From Chamaea fasciata (lineage: Eukaryota > Chordata > Aves > Passeriformes > Sylviidae): a stretch of DNA of 64,000 nt. This document shows, one piece after another, positions 52,455-64,000 of the stretch (its first letter is position 1; every line of letters starts with the position of its first letter). The DNA is taken from NCBI GenBank assembly GCA_029207755.1, contig JARCOQ010000076.1, positions 248,001 to 312,000 of the forward strand, written 5' to 3'. The notes under the pieces were generated by a model. The model had not been told where the DNA came from, did no database searches, and saw only the letters and a list, made by a program, of their open reading frames with translations. The translations under genes and the position numbers were made by a program.

Positions 52455-55400
52455 CACGTTGACTTTAATGATCATAGTGTCAAAAAGTCAACATGCTGTT
52501 GTAGAAGTGAGAAGTTTGCCTGAGTGCTTGATTCCAGGGAGGAGAAATAGAAGAAAATAAGTAAATACTGTTGCAATTTGTTTATTTAAAAGCTCTATTC
52601 AATACATTTTTTACCGTGTTGCTTGCTGAGTTTAATCAGAGTCCGAATAGATTTCAAACCTTCTCTCCAGTTTTAGGAAGCTTGGAGATGGCAATTTCAA
52701 GATTACCTCATCTTGTTGGCGTGGTTTCTTTCTAGGAAGTCTGAATGGTACATCAGAATCTACTTTGTTTTTCCAGAAGCATCAGTACTTCATGGTATTG
52801 TGGAAAAGTTCAAGTCATTACCGTGCCAACCCGTCACAGTTAATTTTTTGGCAGAATGAATCCATACCAACACATGGTTTCAATCGATTTCTTATGCAGA
52901 TTCTGCAGTAGATGTGCAGATCTGTTGATTAGCTCAGCCTGTTGGAAGAGTGGGGTCTGCCCCATTTGTAGTCCTTGGGGACAGTCATGGCTGGGTTATT
53001 TCTGTGGGCCTGTCAGCTCACAAGGAAATTCCCTTCAGCTCTTACCCTGACTCAGATCAGCATGAGGAACATCATGACATTATAGTTATTTTTTTAAAAT
53101 GTTTTTAATGTATTTGTCAACTTGTACTGCTGCTGCATAAATTCGTTAAGAGTCTTTATGGAATGCTGAGCACGGTTGTGGAAAATGAGTTTTGCAGATG
53201 TGGATTGGTGGAATTGCAGTTTGCCCTGCAGTGTGTTTTAGTCTCCTTTGTGAGTGTTTCCCCACCCCTCACCTGGCTGTAAGATGTGTAAGTGCCCAAG
53301 TGAGCAGTTATTTACCTGTGGCAAGTCTGTTGTACCTAAACTCAGGAAATTGTGCACCTCCTGGCCCTATTTACCTTGATCTTATTCCATAAAATCTTCA
53401 TGCTGATAATCTGTGCAGCTCAGAGGCACTGAAAGATGATCTGCAAACAGAGGGAATACTTGCTCTGAACTCTATGGAGGCCCTCAGGAGTCATTCTGAT
53501 TGATGTCTAGGGATTTCACAAGGATTTGACCTGCTTGATCTTGAGCTTGTAATTAATTGTCAGAGCTGCTATCAGCTTTAGAAATGGGTTTCTACTAACT
53601 GGCCCAAAATAGCGATGTTGGGCTTTGAAACTGTTGCCGTTTATGTGTGAAATCAATTGCACCAAGAGCATGTTGTTTTCATGAGTAACAAAAAGGATCC
53701 TGTTCTGTAATGTCATCCCATCTGTTAGAAAATGTTAGCACCTCTCATTTCACAAGGCTTTTTTTTTTTGTACACGGCAAGGATGCCTTAAATTTAGTCA
53801 CGTGCAGAAAGAAATCTGCAACTGGATACTCCTTGTAAAGGCACTAGATATGTGTGATTTCTCTGTATTTTAACACTTATTTGAATACAATAGATGAAGC
53901 TGGTCAGATGATGAAAGGGCTCTTTGGCTATTGAAAGTCCTCTTGCCACCTCATCTCTCCTACTGTCAGTGTATGCCTGCTAGTTAATAATAGCTTGACA
54001 CTGGTATAGTTTCAAGCTATTTTTTGCCCATTTCCCTCTTGGTTGCCATCAAAAGAACAGGTTCTATTAGGGGAGCCTTTCTTCCTGCAAGTAAATGGGT
54101 GTTTAGTGAAGAGAAAATGCATGGCAGTGGTGGAAACTTAGCAGAGCTTCCTGCTCCTGCTGCACTGCTCATCATCCCATTTATCCATGGGGAAGGAGGG
54201 CAGTGTCTCTCTTTAGGATATCATGACCTGACTCGGGGAGATTTACCTGGTGGTCCCACCCCAGAATGGTCCATAGGAAGCCTGGCAGGCTGCCAATTTC
54301 TTGCTTAGACCGAGGAATCTAAGGGACTAAAACCAGGAGAATATGTTCTGTCTGTGTTACATGATAGACATGAGCAACGTGTTATCACAGAGATGTGACA
54401 TGGACCTTGTTAGGCCCAGCAGATGCTTTAGTCCTGGCTCTCCTACTCTGAATGTGAGAGCTGGAAACTTGCTGGCAGTGTAGTGCACATCCTCAGAGGA
54501 CGGAAGGTAATTTGACAGCTCACTGTAACCCTCTTCAATAATGTTGACTCTTCTGGCATCGGTTTGTTGAGAATGTGGCTTCTCATGTGGAAAACCGAGA
54601 CTTCTTGTAGTAAAAATAAGGATTTCTTTTCCTGATTTGGTTTTCTTTTTTTTCTCAGGCTTAGGTTAGAAGAGAGAAATATTTGAATGTAGCATTGACG
54701 TGTTTAATTTCTAAGCTTTATTTGGAGACTTTGAAAAAGTGAAAATACGTAAGCATTATTGAAGGAATAAAGTGTTCTTGTTTGATGCATTCGACTGTTC
54801 TTTTCTTTCTGAGAATCTGTGTTTTTAGAGATACCAGGCAGTACTTTTTCCTTTAGCAGTACCAGAGTCCTGCTGTCTGTCTCAAGAGAAGGCAGAAAAG
54901 GTCAGATAAGAACTGTTTAGATAAGATAGGTGGCATTTCTGTCAGTTCTCAATAGCCGGTGAACGAGATGAGGAGCTGCACAAAACTGAAAACAAACAAA
55001 TAATGTTGCTCTGTCCCTGTCCCCCAAGTCCAAAAAATCCTCTCAATGCCCTCCAGCTGCTCTCTTAGTGAAGGGCATCTTTTCTCTTGAGTGCAAGTTT
55101 AGAAAATGTTTTGTTGTACTGGTTATGCTAATTAAAGCGATGTTTGTTTTCCAAGACTGCGATTCAGAGGGCTGTCCTGCTCTGCACAATTACCTGTCAC
55201 AGCAAAGAGAAAATATTAAGATGGGAAACTGAGATTGGTGTAAAATTCTGTCTTATCTGCAAGGTATATCAGCAGTGTGTTTGATAGAGCTTGATTGTAT
55301 CCAAGATTCCAGGGGGCTCCTGGTGTCAGGTGAGAATCCTTCTTTATGGAAAGCACTTGCTCTTTTCCTATTGATATTGGTGAGCCAAAGAAACTGTTTT

Positions 55401-58400
55401 TTGCTGCTTCTTGTAGCAAACCGAGTGGGAAATGTGAGCTGTAACAGCACTGCCTAAGCCTCTCTGGCAGCCTCATGCAGTAGCCTGCTTTTAATATTGG
55501 TTGGTAAGATGACAGCACTTTGCTGCCAGTCTGTGAGGTATCCATGTAAGGTGGGTTATCTTTGCTCAGGTGCCTGGAGACTTGTTCTTACAAGAGATAC
55601 AAACATTGCACTCGAGAATTTAGCACATCTGGGACATTTTATCTTGCTCTTGGAGAAAAAGGTCAAATGCTCCACAGCCTGTTTCTCTTAAATAGCAGAA
55701 AATCTCAGCATGGATTGAAGATTTGACCCCCATTAAAATACATCAGATCTAACATAGCTGTGTGGTTTTAGCTGTGTACATAAATACATAACTGCAGATG
55801 AATATTGAAGCACTCCTAGTGTAAATGGAAATACGCAGATGCACATGCTAGGCATCCTCATGCATGCCTACAGCTGCAGAGAAAATGTACAGCAGGCAAA
55901 GGACTTTCGGATACAATGAAATGAATGGCTTTATCAAGATCTTAGTTCCTCATTAAAAATACTGAGAAGTAGAACTTGTATGAAAGACTAAAGCTGGGAT
56001 TTCAGATTAATGTGTGTGGATAGTCAAGATGAACTCAATTCTGAAACGTAAGAGTGTCTATGGAGATCTGTTGAACTGTGTTCATATATATCACTGTTTC
56101 TTCTTGTCCCAAGTTTTTTTTATTTTTTTTAATTTGGGTTTGCCATTGTGCAGTTTTAGGAAGGTTAATATTTAGTGCAGTTTAGAAGTCCTAAAGAAAA
56201 CAATTGTTTTAATACAAGACATTTCTCCCACTGTTTTAAGAGGAAAAAATGATCTTGTGTCAATGGTATGGACTCTTATCCTCCTGCTTCAGTATTCAAT
56301 TATTTTGATTCTTCTAAATTTTCAGCATCATGTGCACATGAAATTGGCCTCTTAAGTGATAGATATTTTTTGAAGGTTTGCTCAATTGTGCTTTCAGATT
56401 TTTCATTCACCTTCTGGTGGCTTGGCTGGGTCTGCATCCACAAGTGCAGGAACTGAACTATCATTAGCAAGTGGTGGTTCAGTTTTTCCTCTTCTGCTCT
56501 TTGTGGCCTCTAAATTTTTCTTGTCTGCTGTCTTTGCAAACCAGTTTTTCTGCAGGGTCACTTTAATTCACCCAGTGTAACAAACCTGAGTATGACAAAT
56601 GTGTGCATTACGGAATGTGTCTTGCTGGTTGTGGCCATCAAAATAGGTTTCACATGGTAGAAATTTGATAGTATATCTACAGTTCTCAAATCTTACTTTT
56701 GCCAGTGTCCTTGAGTTCAGTTTTTTAACAGTCACAATGAGTTACTGACTAGCTGGCATTGAAAAATTTGACTTTATCCTCAGGGGCCACTGTAGGCTTT
56801 GTTCTGATAAATACTTGCCCAAACGTCCCCATTATTTTTTCTTCAAGACAGAAAATGTGACACAGGGTGCTGTGCCTGTTATCTCCCACCTAGACTTGTT
56901 TGGTTGTTTTGCTTTCTTTTTATTGTTGGTTTTTTTTTTTTTTTCCTTTGAGAGAAACTTCAACCTTTTTATTCATTGACCTGGTAAATACTTTATCAAT
57001 GTATTAAGGTCCTTTTGTTAGTGTGGATTTTTTTTAAAGTTTAAAATTAAAGTCAGTGAAATATTCTAATTGTATGATTTATATGGTTGGTTCTACTCTA
57101 GAAGAAAGCTTAATTGTTGAAATATTTCTGAGTTCCTGTGTGCTGATTTCTTGAGTAGTCTGTGCTAGGTCTTGAGCAGAAACTTGCAGAAGAGCTGCAG
57201 GATTGAAGGAGAGCAGAAGTGACACAAAGTAAAGCTCTCTTGGGAAATCTTATGGAGGTTAAGCAAGTGCAGCAGGATTTGAGCAATGCTGCTTAGTCCA
57301 TTTGTTCATGTGTGGATGCCAGGGTGGAGGAGACTGGAACTGGGAGCCAAGATCGCTTAGAGGTGTGTCTGTGAGAGAAGCCAACTGCAATCTGCTGGTT
57401 TCTGGTGACTTTAGAGGTCCCTGTCCAGTATTAGTCCTGTCTCGTACTGGAGCAAGCTATTGATCACTTGGCCAAAAATGTTGCTGCTTTAAAGAACTTC
57501 CCCAAACTTTAGGGAATAGTGGGACTGTCATTAAGAAAGAGAGATAATTCCAAGCACTTTCTCTTGGTTTTAAATGCTGACTTCATGGGGTTTTTCCCCT
57601 AAGAGTAGGAGAGCTTCATGTAAGTCTTGAAACTGCTGGTGGTTGATAGGCTTTTATTTATTTAATCAGGGCAGTGCATGTTACAGAACTGACAGCAAAG
57701 GGATCAGGACTGGAAATATTTTTTCTAGACATCAACATGCTGCTGTGCTGTTGGGAGAAAGGGGAGATTGCTTTGCCAGCACCATCTGGGAGCCTCTGCT
57801 TGGCTGTATGGTAGGCAGACCTTTTGTGAATCAGAGGAGAATTGCCTTTGGAATAAAGCCTCTTGGTGGCAGGTTTTTTTAATCTGCTGCACTGACAGAA
57901 TTGCTCCATCTTGTCCTCTTACTGCAAGCGTGTGTGCCAAATCTGCCTGAAGGGCTCTGTATCCAGGAGAGAAGGAAATGGTGATGCCTCTGAAAGGTGC
58001 TTGCCTTCTTTTGCGAGACCAAATAAACTTTTGGTGGCTTTGTGGGGCTGCAGTCGGCGCTCTTGGGTTATATATTCTTCTTATATAAATGTAGTACACA
58101 CTTTAAATTTATTGTTAGAGGAAAGAATAGAAATGTTGGCTGTGACTTGCAGAGGCAAACAGCGTATGCTGTGTGTATAATTGTCAGTTTCCTTAAAACT
58201 TATGTTTCAGAGTCTGTTGCTCCTCAAGATGGTGGCAGAGATACCGGAGTGCCCCTGGTGGGCTTCAGGGGTGGAGGGATGGATGCAGTGTTTGCCTGTG
58301 GAAAAGGTGGGGTGGCGAATATATCGAGTTGTATGAAATGGCATTTACAGAACTTGAAAATAAGAGCTTCAGCTGTTCAAGCTTCCTGCCCTGAAGTGTT

Positions 58401-61400
58401 TGTGATTTAGTCTCTCCTCTCTGAAGAGCACTTAGGTAGTTTTTTTGGTTTTTTTCCCCTGTGTGGGGCAAGGTGGAGAAGAAAGAAGCAGGTATGAAGA
58501 GAGCAAATTTAACAGCCAATATTGCCAACAGCAAGTAACATCTTCAAAGTTTACCTGCAGCTTGTAAATTAAAAATGCCAACTCTTCCTTGCGCTGAAGT
58601 CAAGCAAGCAGCCACCAAACATACACCTGGTGAGTGCAAGGAGAGATGGCAGACATTTTAACTGGTACCTTTTTCCAGTGGTCTTGAATTAATGTACTTC
58701 CTTGAATGATCCAGGAGCATTTGTCCACAAGTCCTGAAGGCCATCTGCAGTTGCTTAAAGTATTTCCAGTGTTTTTGTTTACTGCTGCTCCAAGTTGGTT
58801 GGAACCAGTATTCTATCTGCCTTTGGAAAAAATGTAGTAGATTCCAGCAGAAATGAAATTTCTCTATGGAAATACGAGTGAGGAAATTGAGGCTTGAAAA
58901 CACTCCAATTCAATTGTGATTGAAGTTCAGTCACAATTTGAGCAATGAGCAACACGCTGGAACGTTCACATCTAAGTAGCATCTGATCTTGTAGGGCTTG
59001 GTAACGTGTTAGGGAAGATTTGAGTGGAATCCAGGTATTTTTGGGCAGTGACATTATTCTGAGGGAGTTTTGGATTCTCTTAGGCAGCAGTAGTACCCTA
59101 GTACAGCTCCTGCAGGCAGTGGTCTTGTTTCAAATACATCAGAACTTCATTTGCTTTACTGAATATGGAGCAATGTGGTATGAGGAGAAGTGGGTGCAGT
59201 TTGAAATAGAATTCCCGTGTTTGTGGAATTTAGGTGTTATGCTGGGGAAGAGCCACCAAAAGAACTGTTAGACAAACAATGAATATAGGCAATAAGGTGT
59301 GGATTTTTGGTGTAGCTTGTCTCCCTGTTGAGCCAAAGAAATATTTCCAGCTAATGTAGAAAAGGGCGATGATCTTGCTGCTGAACTACTCTGCCTGCAA
59401 CAGCCTTCAGGGCACAGTGCTGAGCCAGATCATCAGTGCCATTTTGTAGCCTGTGACTGATAATCCAGGTTTCTTCTTTTCAAGGGATTGCTGAAGAAAG
59501 CGTGCCTGAATTCCTTTAAGTATTTGTGGTGACCAGTAGTTAAACAGGAGAGTGCGCACTTATTGACGTGTCAGTTGGAAAACTCCATATTAAGGAAGGT
59601 GAAAATTACTTTAAATACAAATATGGAACTTGGATGTTGACAGAAGTGCTGTAAAAAGCATTAAATGTTGGGAGCGTTTAGAAGACATGAAGGCATCAGG
59701 GGTAAGTAAGGAGCAGTGGGAAATGTCCCAGTGGCTCGTGAGAGCTCCTTGTGAATGGGCAGGAATGTTTAGAGCATGACTGAACATCATGAATGATGGG
59801 AAGGCATTGTACCCTGTGTGCTTTGTTTCAATAGCCACAAGAACACTATCAGTACTAAGGAAATATTCCAGTGAAAGCACTGCTGGAATAGTTTCAGAAA
59901 GTAATAGTCAGAACAGAGGATCTTGTAACCTTTCAAATCCTATTTTGTTGTATGACACTTCTTTGGATGGGAATGTTTTAAAATTGCTCTTAAGTACACA
60001 AAGATAACAAAACCTATCCAAACAAGCAAACTCCATGTACGTTTACAAAAAAAACCCCCCAAAAACCTATGAATAGAAGCCTCCCATCAAAGGGGTGAAA
60101 ATATTAGGACAAAGAATTCCCCCATGTGGAATAGCATTTCCAGGAAGAAGAACTAATTGCTTAGAGCACCAAACAAATAATTTGTTTGTAGAGAGAATCC
60201 AGAAATGCAGATCATTGTGTGCTATATCTTTGAAGCTGAGCGATATTTTCTTCTGATCATTAAAAGCATATACACAAGCTATTTATACAGCTGGTACTAA
60301 TGACTTAAACTTGTGATCAGTCAGACTTTTCTTTGGCAGTGTATCTGGTTTAAGGATTAATGAGCAGAGGTGGTTGCAGAGTTAGAGCTGAAGAAGCAGA
60401 GCATTAGTAAGTGTTCGGCTGATCTTGATTGAGCCACAGTCAAGAGCAAAAGACCCCTATGAGCAATTACAGACCTATTGTTTCATAATTTATAATCACT
60501 CAATTGATTCGAATTTGATGGGCAGCTACTCTGACAACTTGTGTTTTGCTTTCCTTATTGCTTTTTCTGGTTTCTCTAACTCTGAAATGATACAAGATAG
60601 GAGGGCAAAGTAGCTCCTGTCAGTTCTGTTAAAAGGTTGTTCCACTTGACAGTTACGTACTATTTTTCCGTCTTTGAAATCTTGGTTGAATGGATTATGG
60701 AATCACTGTTACGTATCAGTCATCAACTTAGGATATTTTTAAGTTTCTTTATTAGTCTTTGTGCTGTAAAATAAGCAACTCAACGTAAAAACTAGTGATG
60801 AGGAAGAGTTGCTCAGTTATGGTAACCTACACTTTTCCCCTTCAATCCCTGTTTGTCTTTCATTGCAGTGACTCTCAGTATTGTTTCCAATAATCCTCTT
60901 TCCAATGGCAGAATAATGTTTTTAGTCTGAATACAATTCTTGCTATCATGTTTGATCAGGGATGGGCCTCCTGTTATTCTCCATGACCAACCACATTCTG
61001 CCCAAAAGATGTGTTGAAAATGTGCACTTTTTTGTGTGTCGGGCCAAAAAAAATCCCCAACCGAACATTTGTTAATCTTTGTGCTTTATGGGAACAGGTT
61101 GCTCCGTTGTCCTTAATAGTTGTGATGGAATGACCAAGCAGATTGTGGGTAAAGATACTTTTGGGTTGAGGTGGTTACACAATTAAATGAATAAAAGGTG
61201 ATATTTCTGCATTGCCAATACGTCAAAAGCTTAGAGCTTTTGTAGTAGAATTTTAATGAAATCCGTAAGACACTCTCGGCTGAATTGACAAAGCCAAAAT
61301 TATGCATCACCACTACTTCTGTCCATTGAAGTATTATAATAAATGTAAAAAGAAAGTAATCACTATCATTCAGAATGCTATGAATAGGGATTGGACAATA

Positions 61401-63397
61401 ACCTGGCTGGTGTAAGCATTTATAGTTCTAAGAGAGCGGAAATAAATTTAAATCCTCTTACAGGTCTAATGACCAGGCAAATGTAGGGTAAAGGAAAACC
61501 TTGAAAGTTGTCGTAAGTTGAGTTTTGTTGCGTCTTTTTAGTTCTTGAATATCTTTCAAAGAAAGTCAAATCTCAGAGCTCTGAGACCACCTGTAGCTAC
61601 AAAGCCTTGAATCCTGTTTGCTGACTCCCAAATTCAAATCTCAAATTTGTGTGGACTGCCTGAAGCCACGAATGACACAGTGAGAGCATTCAGGCTCAAA
61701 TACTCTCTGCTTTTCTCTAGCTCTAGGGGCAGATTAGGCAGCACTTCAAGTAATTTCTCTGGTTTCAGTCCTTCCACTCTTGTAAAATTGACTCTCCATG
61801 CAAGTTGGCCACTTTGTTAATGACTGTATTGGAGTTCAGGCTGTCTTGTGGCAGTAATGAATGATAGTATCTTCAGAGCATGAGCAATAAGTTTTTTTCT
61901 TCATCTTTTAAGTGTTTCAGAAAACATGTTGATTGAAATAAGCTCCTTGCCATCAGTGAGACAAGAGAGAGAATGGTGTGCTTGCAAAAGAAAACAGTGC
62001 TCCAATTTTGTACAGTTCAGTAGGTGTTCTCGGCAATTCCCTTCTTCCAAGTGGCCAAGGATCAGAAGAGAGGTCCTGACCTTGTGCAGTTTTGCAATTC
62101 ATAGATGTCCAGCATGATTTAGGATTTTGGAATTAAATGGCTTGAGTTTGCTAAGTTGTAATTGAGCTGTTGGATTTCATTCACTAAGCATAGTCTGGTC
62201 AAACAACTGACCCGTATTTTGGTTGGTTATTTGATGTTCTGAAAAATAACCTGCCTTGTGAAATGCAAAATTGAGGTCAAGCTTTTTATGTGCCTCATTC
62301 AAAGGAGCTTTTCGCTCAAAATCACTTGAATTGAGCCATGTCTTGGTACTGTGGGGAGTTTGTCTAGAGCTAAGGAGTATGGTTTATTGTCTTTGAAATC
62401 TATTTTTCTGTTAAATTCTCAATGAATACTCTCATCTGAAAGTAGATGTAGTGGTGGTATTTACCATTAAATTCCTCCTTCTTGCTCAAAAGGTCTGTCT
62501 GAACTTCTCTATCTGGTATTGACAAAGTTTGCCTTTTTGTCTGAAAAGATCCTTCATGACATTTGGTTAGGTATTGTCCCTGCCCCATCCCAATATAAGC
62601 TTGCAAAAGAAGGAGGTCAGAGAGAGCTTTTAGGGATGTGTTTCTCCTCCCCTGTAGTACTATAGTGAGAACAGTCTTTCATGTTTGGCGTCATTACAAG
62701 GAGATCCTCTTTTGGGTAGGTTGTACAACGTGTAAAACCTTTCACTTGCAGGTATAATAACTATGGTAAGGAAAGAGCAGTGAAAGGCAGCCCTGTTCAG
62801 TTCATGTCCCGGTCAGCACTGACAGTTGTGCTTCATGCAGATTCTCACTGGGCTGATGGGCTTTGGTACCAAAGCACTGGGTCTCTCATCCTTACGCTAT
62901 TGATGGTGTGACTGAACTGCTCCCTGCTCTGGCTGTGCAGTTTGCTTTCTTGACAAATATCCCCTGCTCAGGAAAATGGGTACTTCTGAGGGAGCTGCTG
63001 CTGACAAAATACCTTCAGTTGCTTATCCTTTTGAAGAAAGGTTTCTTGAGAACCTCAGGGAAACAGTCTGTTTAACTTTTTTCTCTTCGCAGACAGTCAT
63101 GTTTAGTGGAGAGAAGTATATCAGCCAGATGCCGAAGTGGTAGTAGTAGTTTAGGCTGTAAATTCATAAAAGTCACACCAAACCATGTGCTCTGTGTTGG
63201 TAACATCAATACCCTTGCTGGTTTCTAAAAAGTATTTGTATTTCTGCATAAAAAAAATAGCTTCTATGAAAGTTGACTCAACTGCTTTAGAAATCTTGTT
63301 TTGCTTCCTTTGGATTCACTGTGTGTTTTAGAAGCTCTTAGGAAGGGACATGGTTCAATCTGGTCACACTCGTAAATAATTTGTAAATATACTTCAG

Positions 63398-63475
63398 GTA
63401 TAGAAGCTGGAGAATCATTTTCCTCTTTGGGGAGTGCATCTGATTTTGTATCAGGAGGTGAAAATGATCTGATGA
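63398..63475 (+). CDS. Possible internal exon of an unidentified gene
   Basis: A 78-bp stretch after atatacttcag and before gtgtgt, open in one frame: IEAGESFSSLGSASDFVSGG then ENDLM. Its length is a multiple of three and its composition is protein-like (Ser/Gly/acidic). I do not recognise it and found no partner exon nearby, so it may be chance. Confidence 0.25.
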
Positions 63476-64000
63476 GTGTGTTACTTATATTAAAAGGAAG
63501 TGTGCTGCCCTGTGGTGGAAAGATTGCTGTTCAAACATCTGAAGACCAGCCTTTCAAATTTTTGGAAAGTAAGATAAAGCAATTTTACAGAGATTTATGC
63601 ACCTTGAGAAAAAGTAGATGTTGAAAAAGTACCATTAATATTGTATTACCTAGTAATCAGCAGTAATGAGGTAGAAAACCAATTTGTGATGCATTTTGTG
63701 GTCACAATTTTTGCAAATGAGCCTTCAGTAGCAGAGCTAGATATAAACCATTTCTGTCAGTGTCTTGGAATTGAGATTTGTGAAGTTTTATCTGTGGTGG
63801 GTTTTGTTACTGTTTTCTTACTTCCTCTGGCAACTTTTGTAATTTTGTGATACTCTAAAAGAAAGCACAGTTATCCGTGTGTTTTCAAATGGACCAAGAG
63901 GCTTTTCGTTCATCTTTGAAAGGTTTACAGTAAAATGAATTTGATTGAATCTTTCAGGGGGTTTTTTTGTATGCACAATTCAGCAAAAAAAGTCTTGGTA

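Larger units (their letters stand above)
47180..64000. other. AT-rich region with no recognised gene
   Basis: Composition drops sharply from the GC-rich block near 47.18-47.23 kb. I read both strands for exons of OXA1L, MMP14 and neighbours, for tRNAs and for transposon proteins and recognised none. It could be intergenic or a large intron. Features inside are a dispersed 105-bp repeat (49.86 and 52.35 kb), T tracts, and one exon-like island near 63.4 kb. Confidence 0.45.

Noticed and set aside
58195..58260. Exon-like stretch after cttatgtttcag
   Set aside because: No convincing donor, no partner exon, and the frame continues into non-coding-looking sequence.
63077..63125. Exon-like stretch after ttttctcttcgcag
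   Set aside because: Short, ends in TAG, no donor of quality and no family resemblance.

Overview
The window reads as genomic DNA of a bird, most likely a songbird. Supporting signs are a CR1 LINE, avian-type LTR elements, a PIM-like kinase of the kind expanded in zebra finch, a C2H2 zinc-finger gene, and GC-rich genes whose introns are C4A4-type minisatellites, a texture expected of avian 'dot' microchromosomes. There are no operons; genes were found from splice signals, exon phase and protein resemblance to families I know. No database search was possible.

Layout. 0-5.3 kb: twelve exons of IKBKB (minus), in phase throughout except for one exon with a 2-bp frameshift. 7.5-10.2 kb: the first five exons of PLAT (plus), broken inside the first kringle by a 146-bp tandem repeat. 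11.5-18.1 kb: a solo LTR, then a large minisatellite block with a 40-bp CpG-rich array and two small in-phase orphan exons. 18.7-19.4 kb: a CpG-rich, promoter-like segment with about four ZNF143-type motifs. 20.1-21.2 kb: CR1 remnant. 21.9-25.8 kb: a PIM-like kinase gene with a damaged splice donor, and a decayed tandem copy. 27.4-35.4 kb: a zinc-finger gene among three direct copies of a GC-rich unit, plus two exons of a broken RAB4-like gene. 35.5-41.7 kb: a truncated endogenous retrovirus (minus). 41.9-47.2 kb: MRPL52 (five exons) and the last two exons of OXA1L, both minus. 47.2-64 kb: AT-rich DNA with no gene I can name.

In human, IKBKB and PLAT lie together on 8p11, OXA1L and MRPL52 near each other on 14q11, and RAB4B on 19q13. 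Finding pieces of all three blocks in 64 kb, each truncated at a repeat or abrupt composition change, suggests a mosaic: a repeat-driven rearranged chromosome (dot chromosome, W, or germline-restricted chromosome) or a chimeric assembly. The sequence alone cannot separate these.

The most interesting points are MRPL52, whose intron strand composition flips at each internal exon; the YY1-like motif array between MRPL52 and OXA1L; the inverted homology between 15 kb and 42 kb; and the breaks in IKBKB, PLAT, PIM and RAB4.
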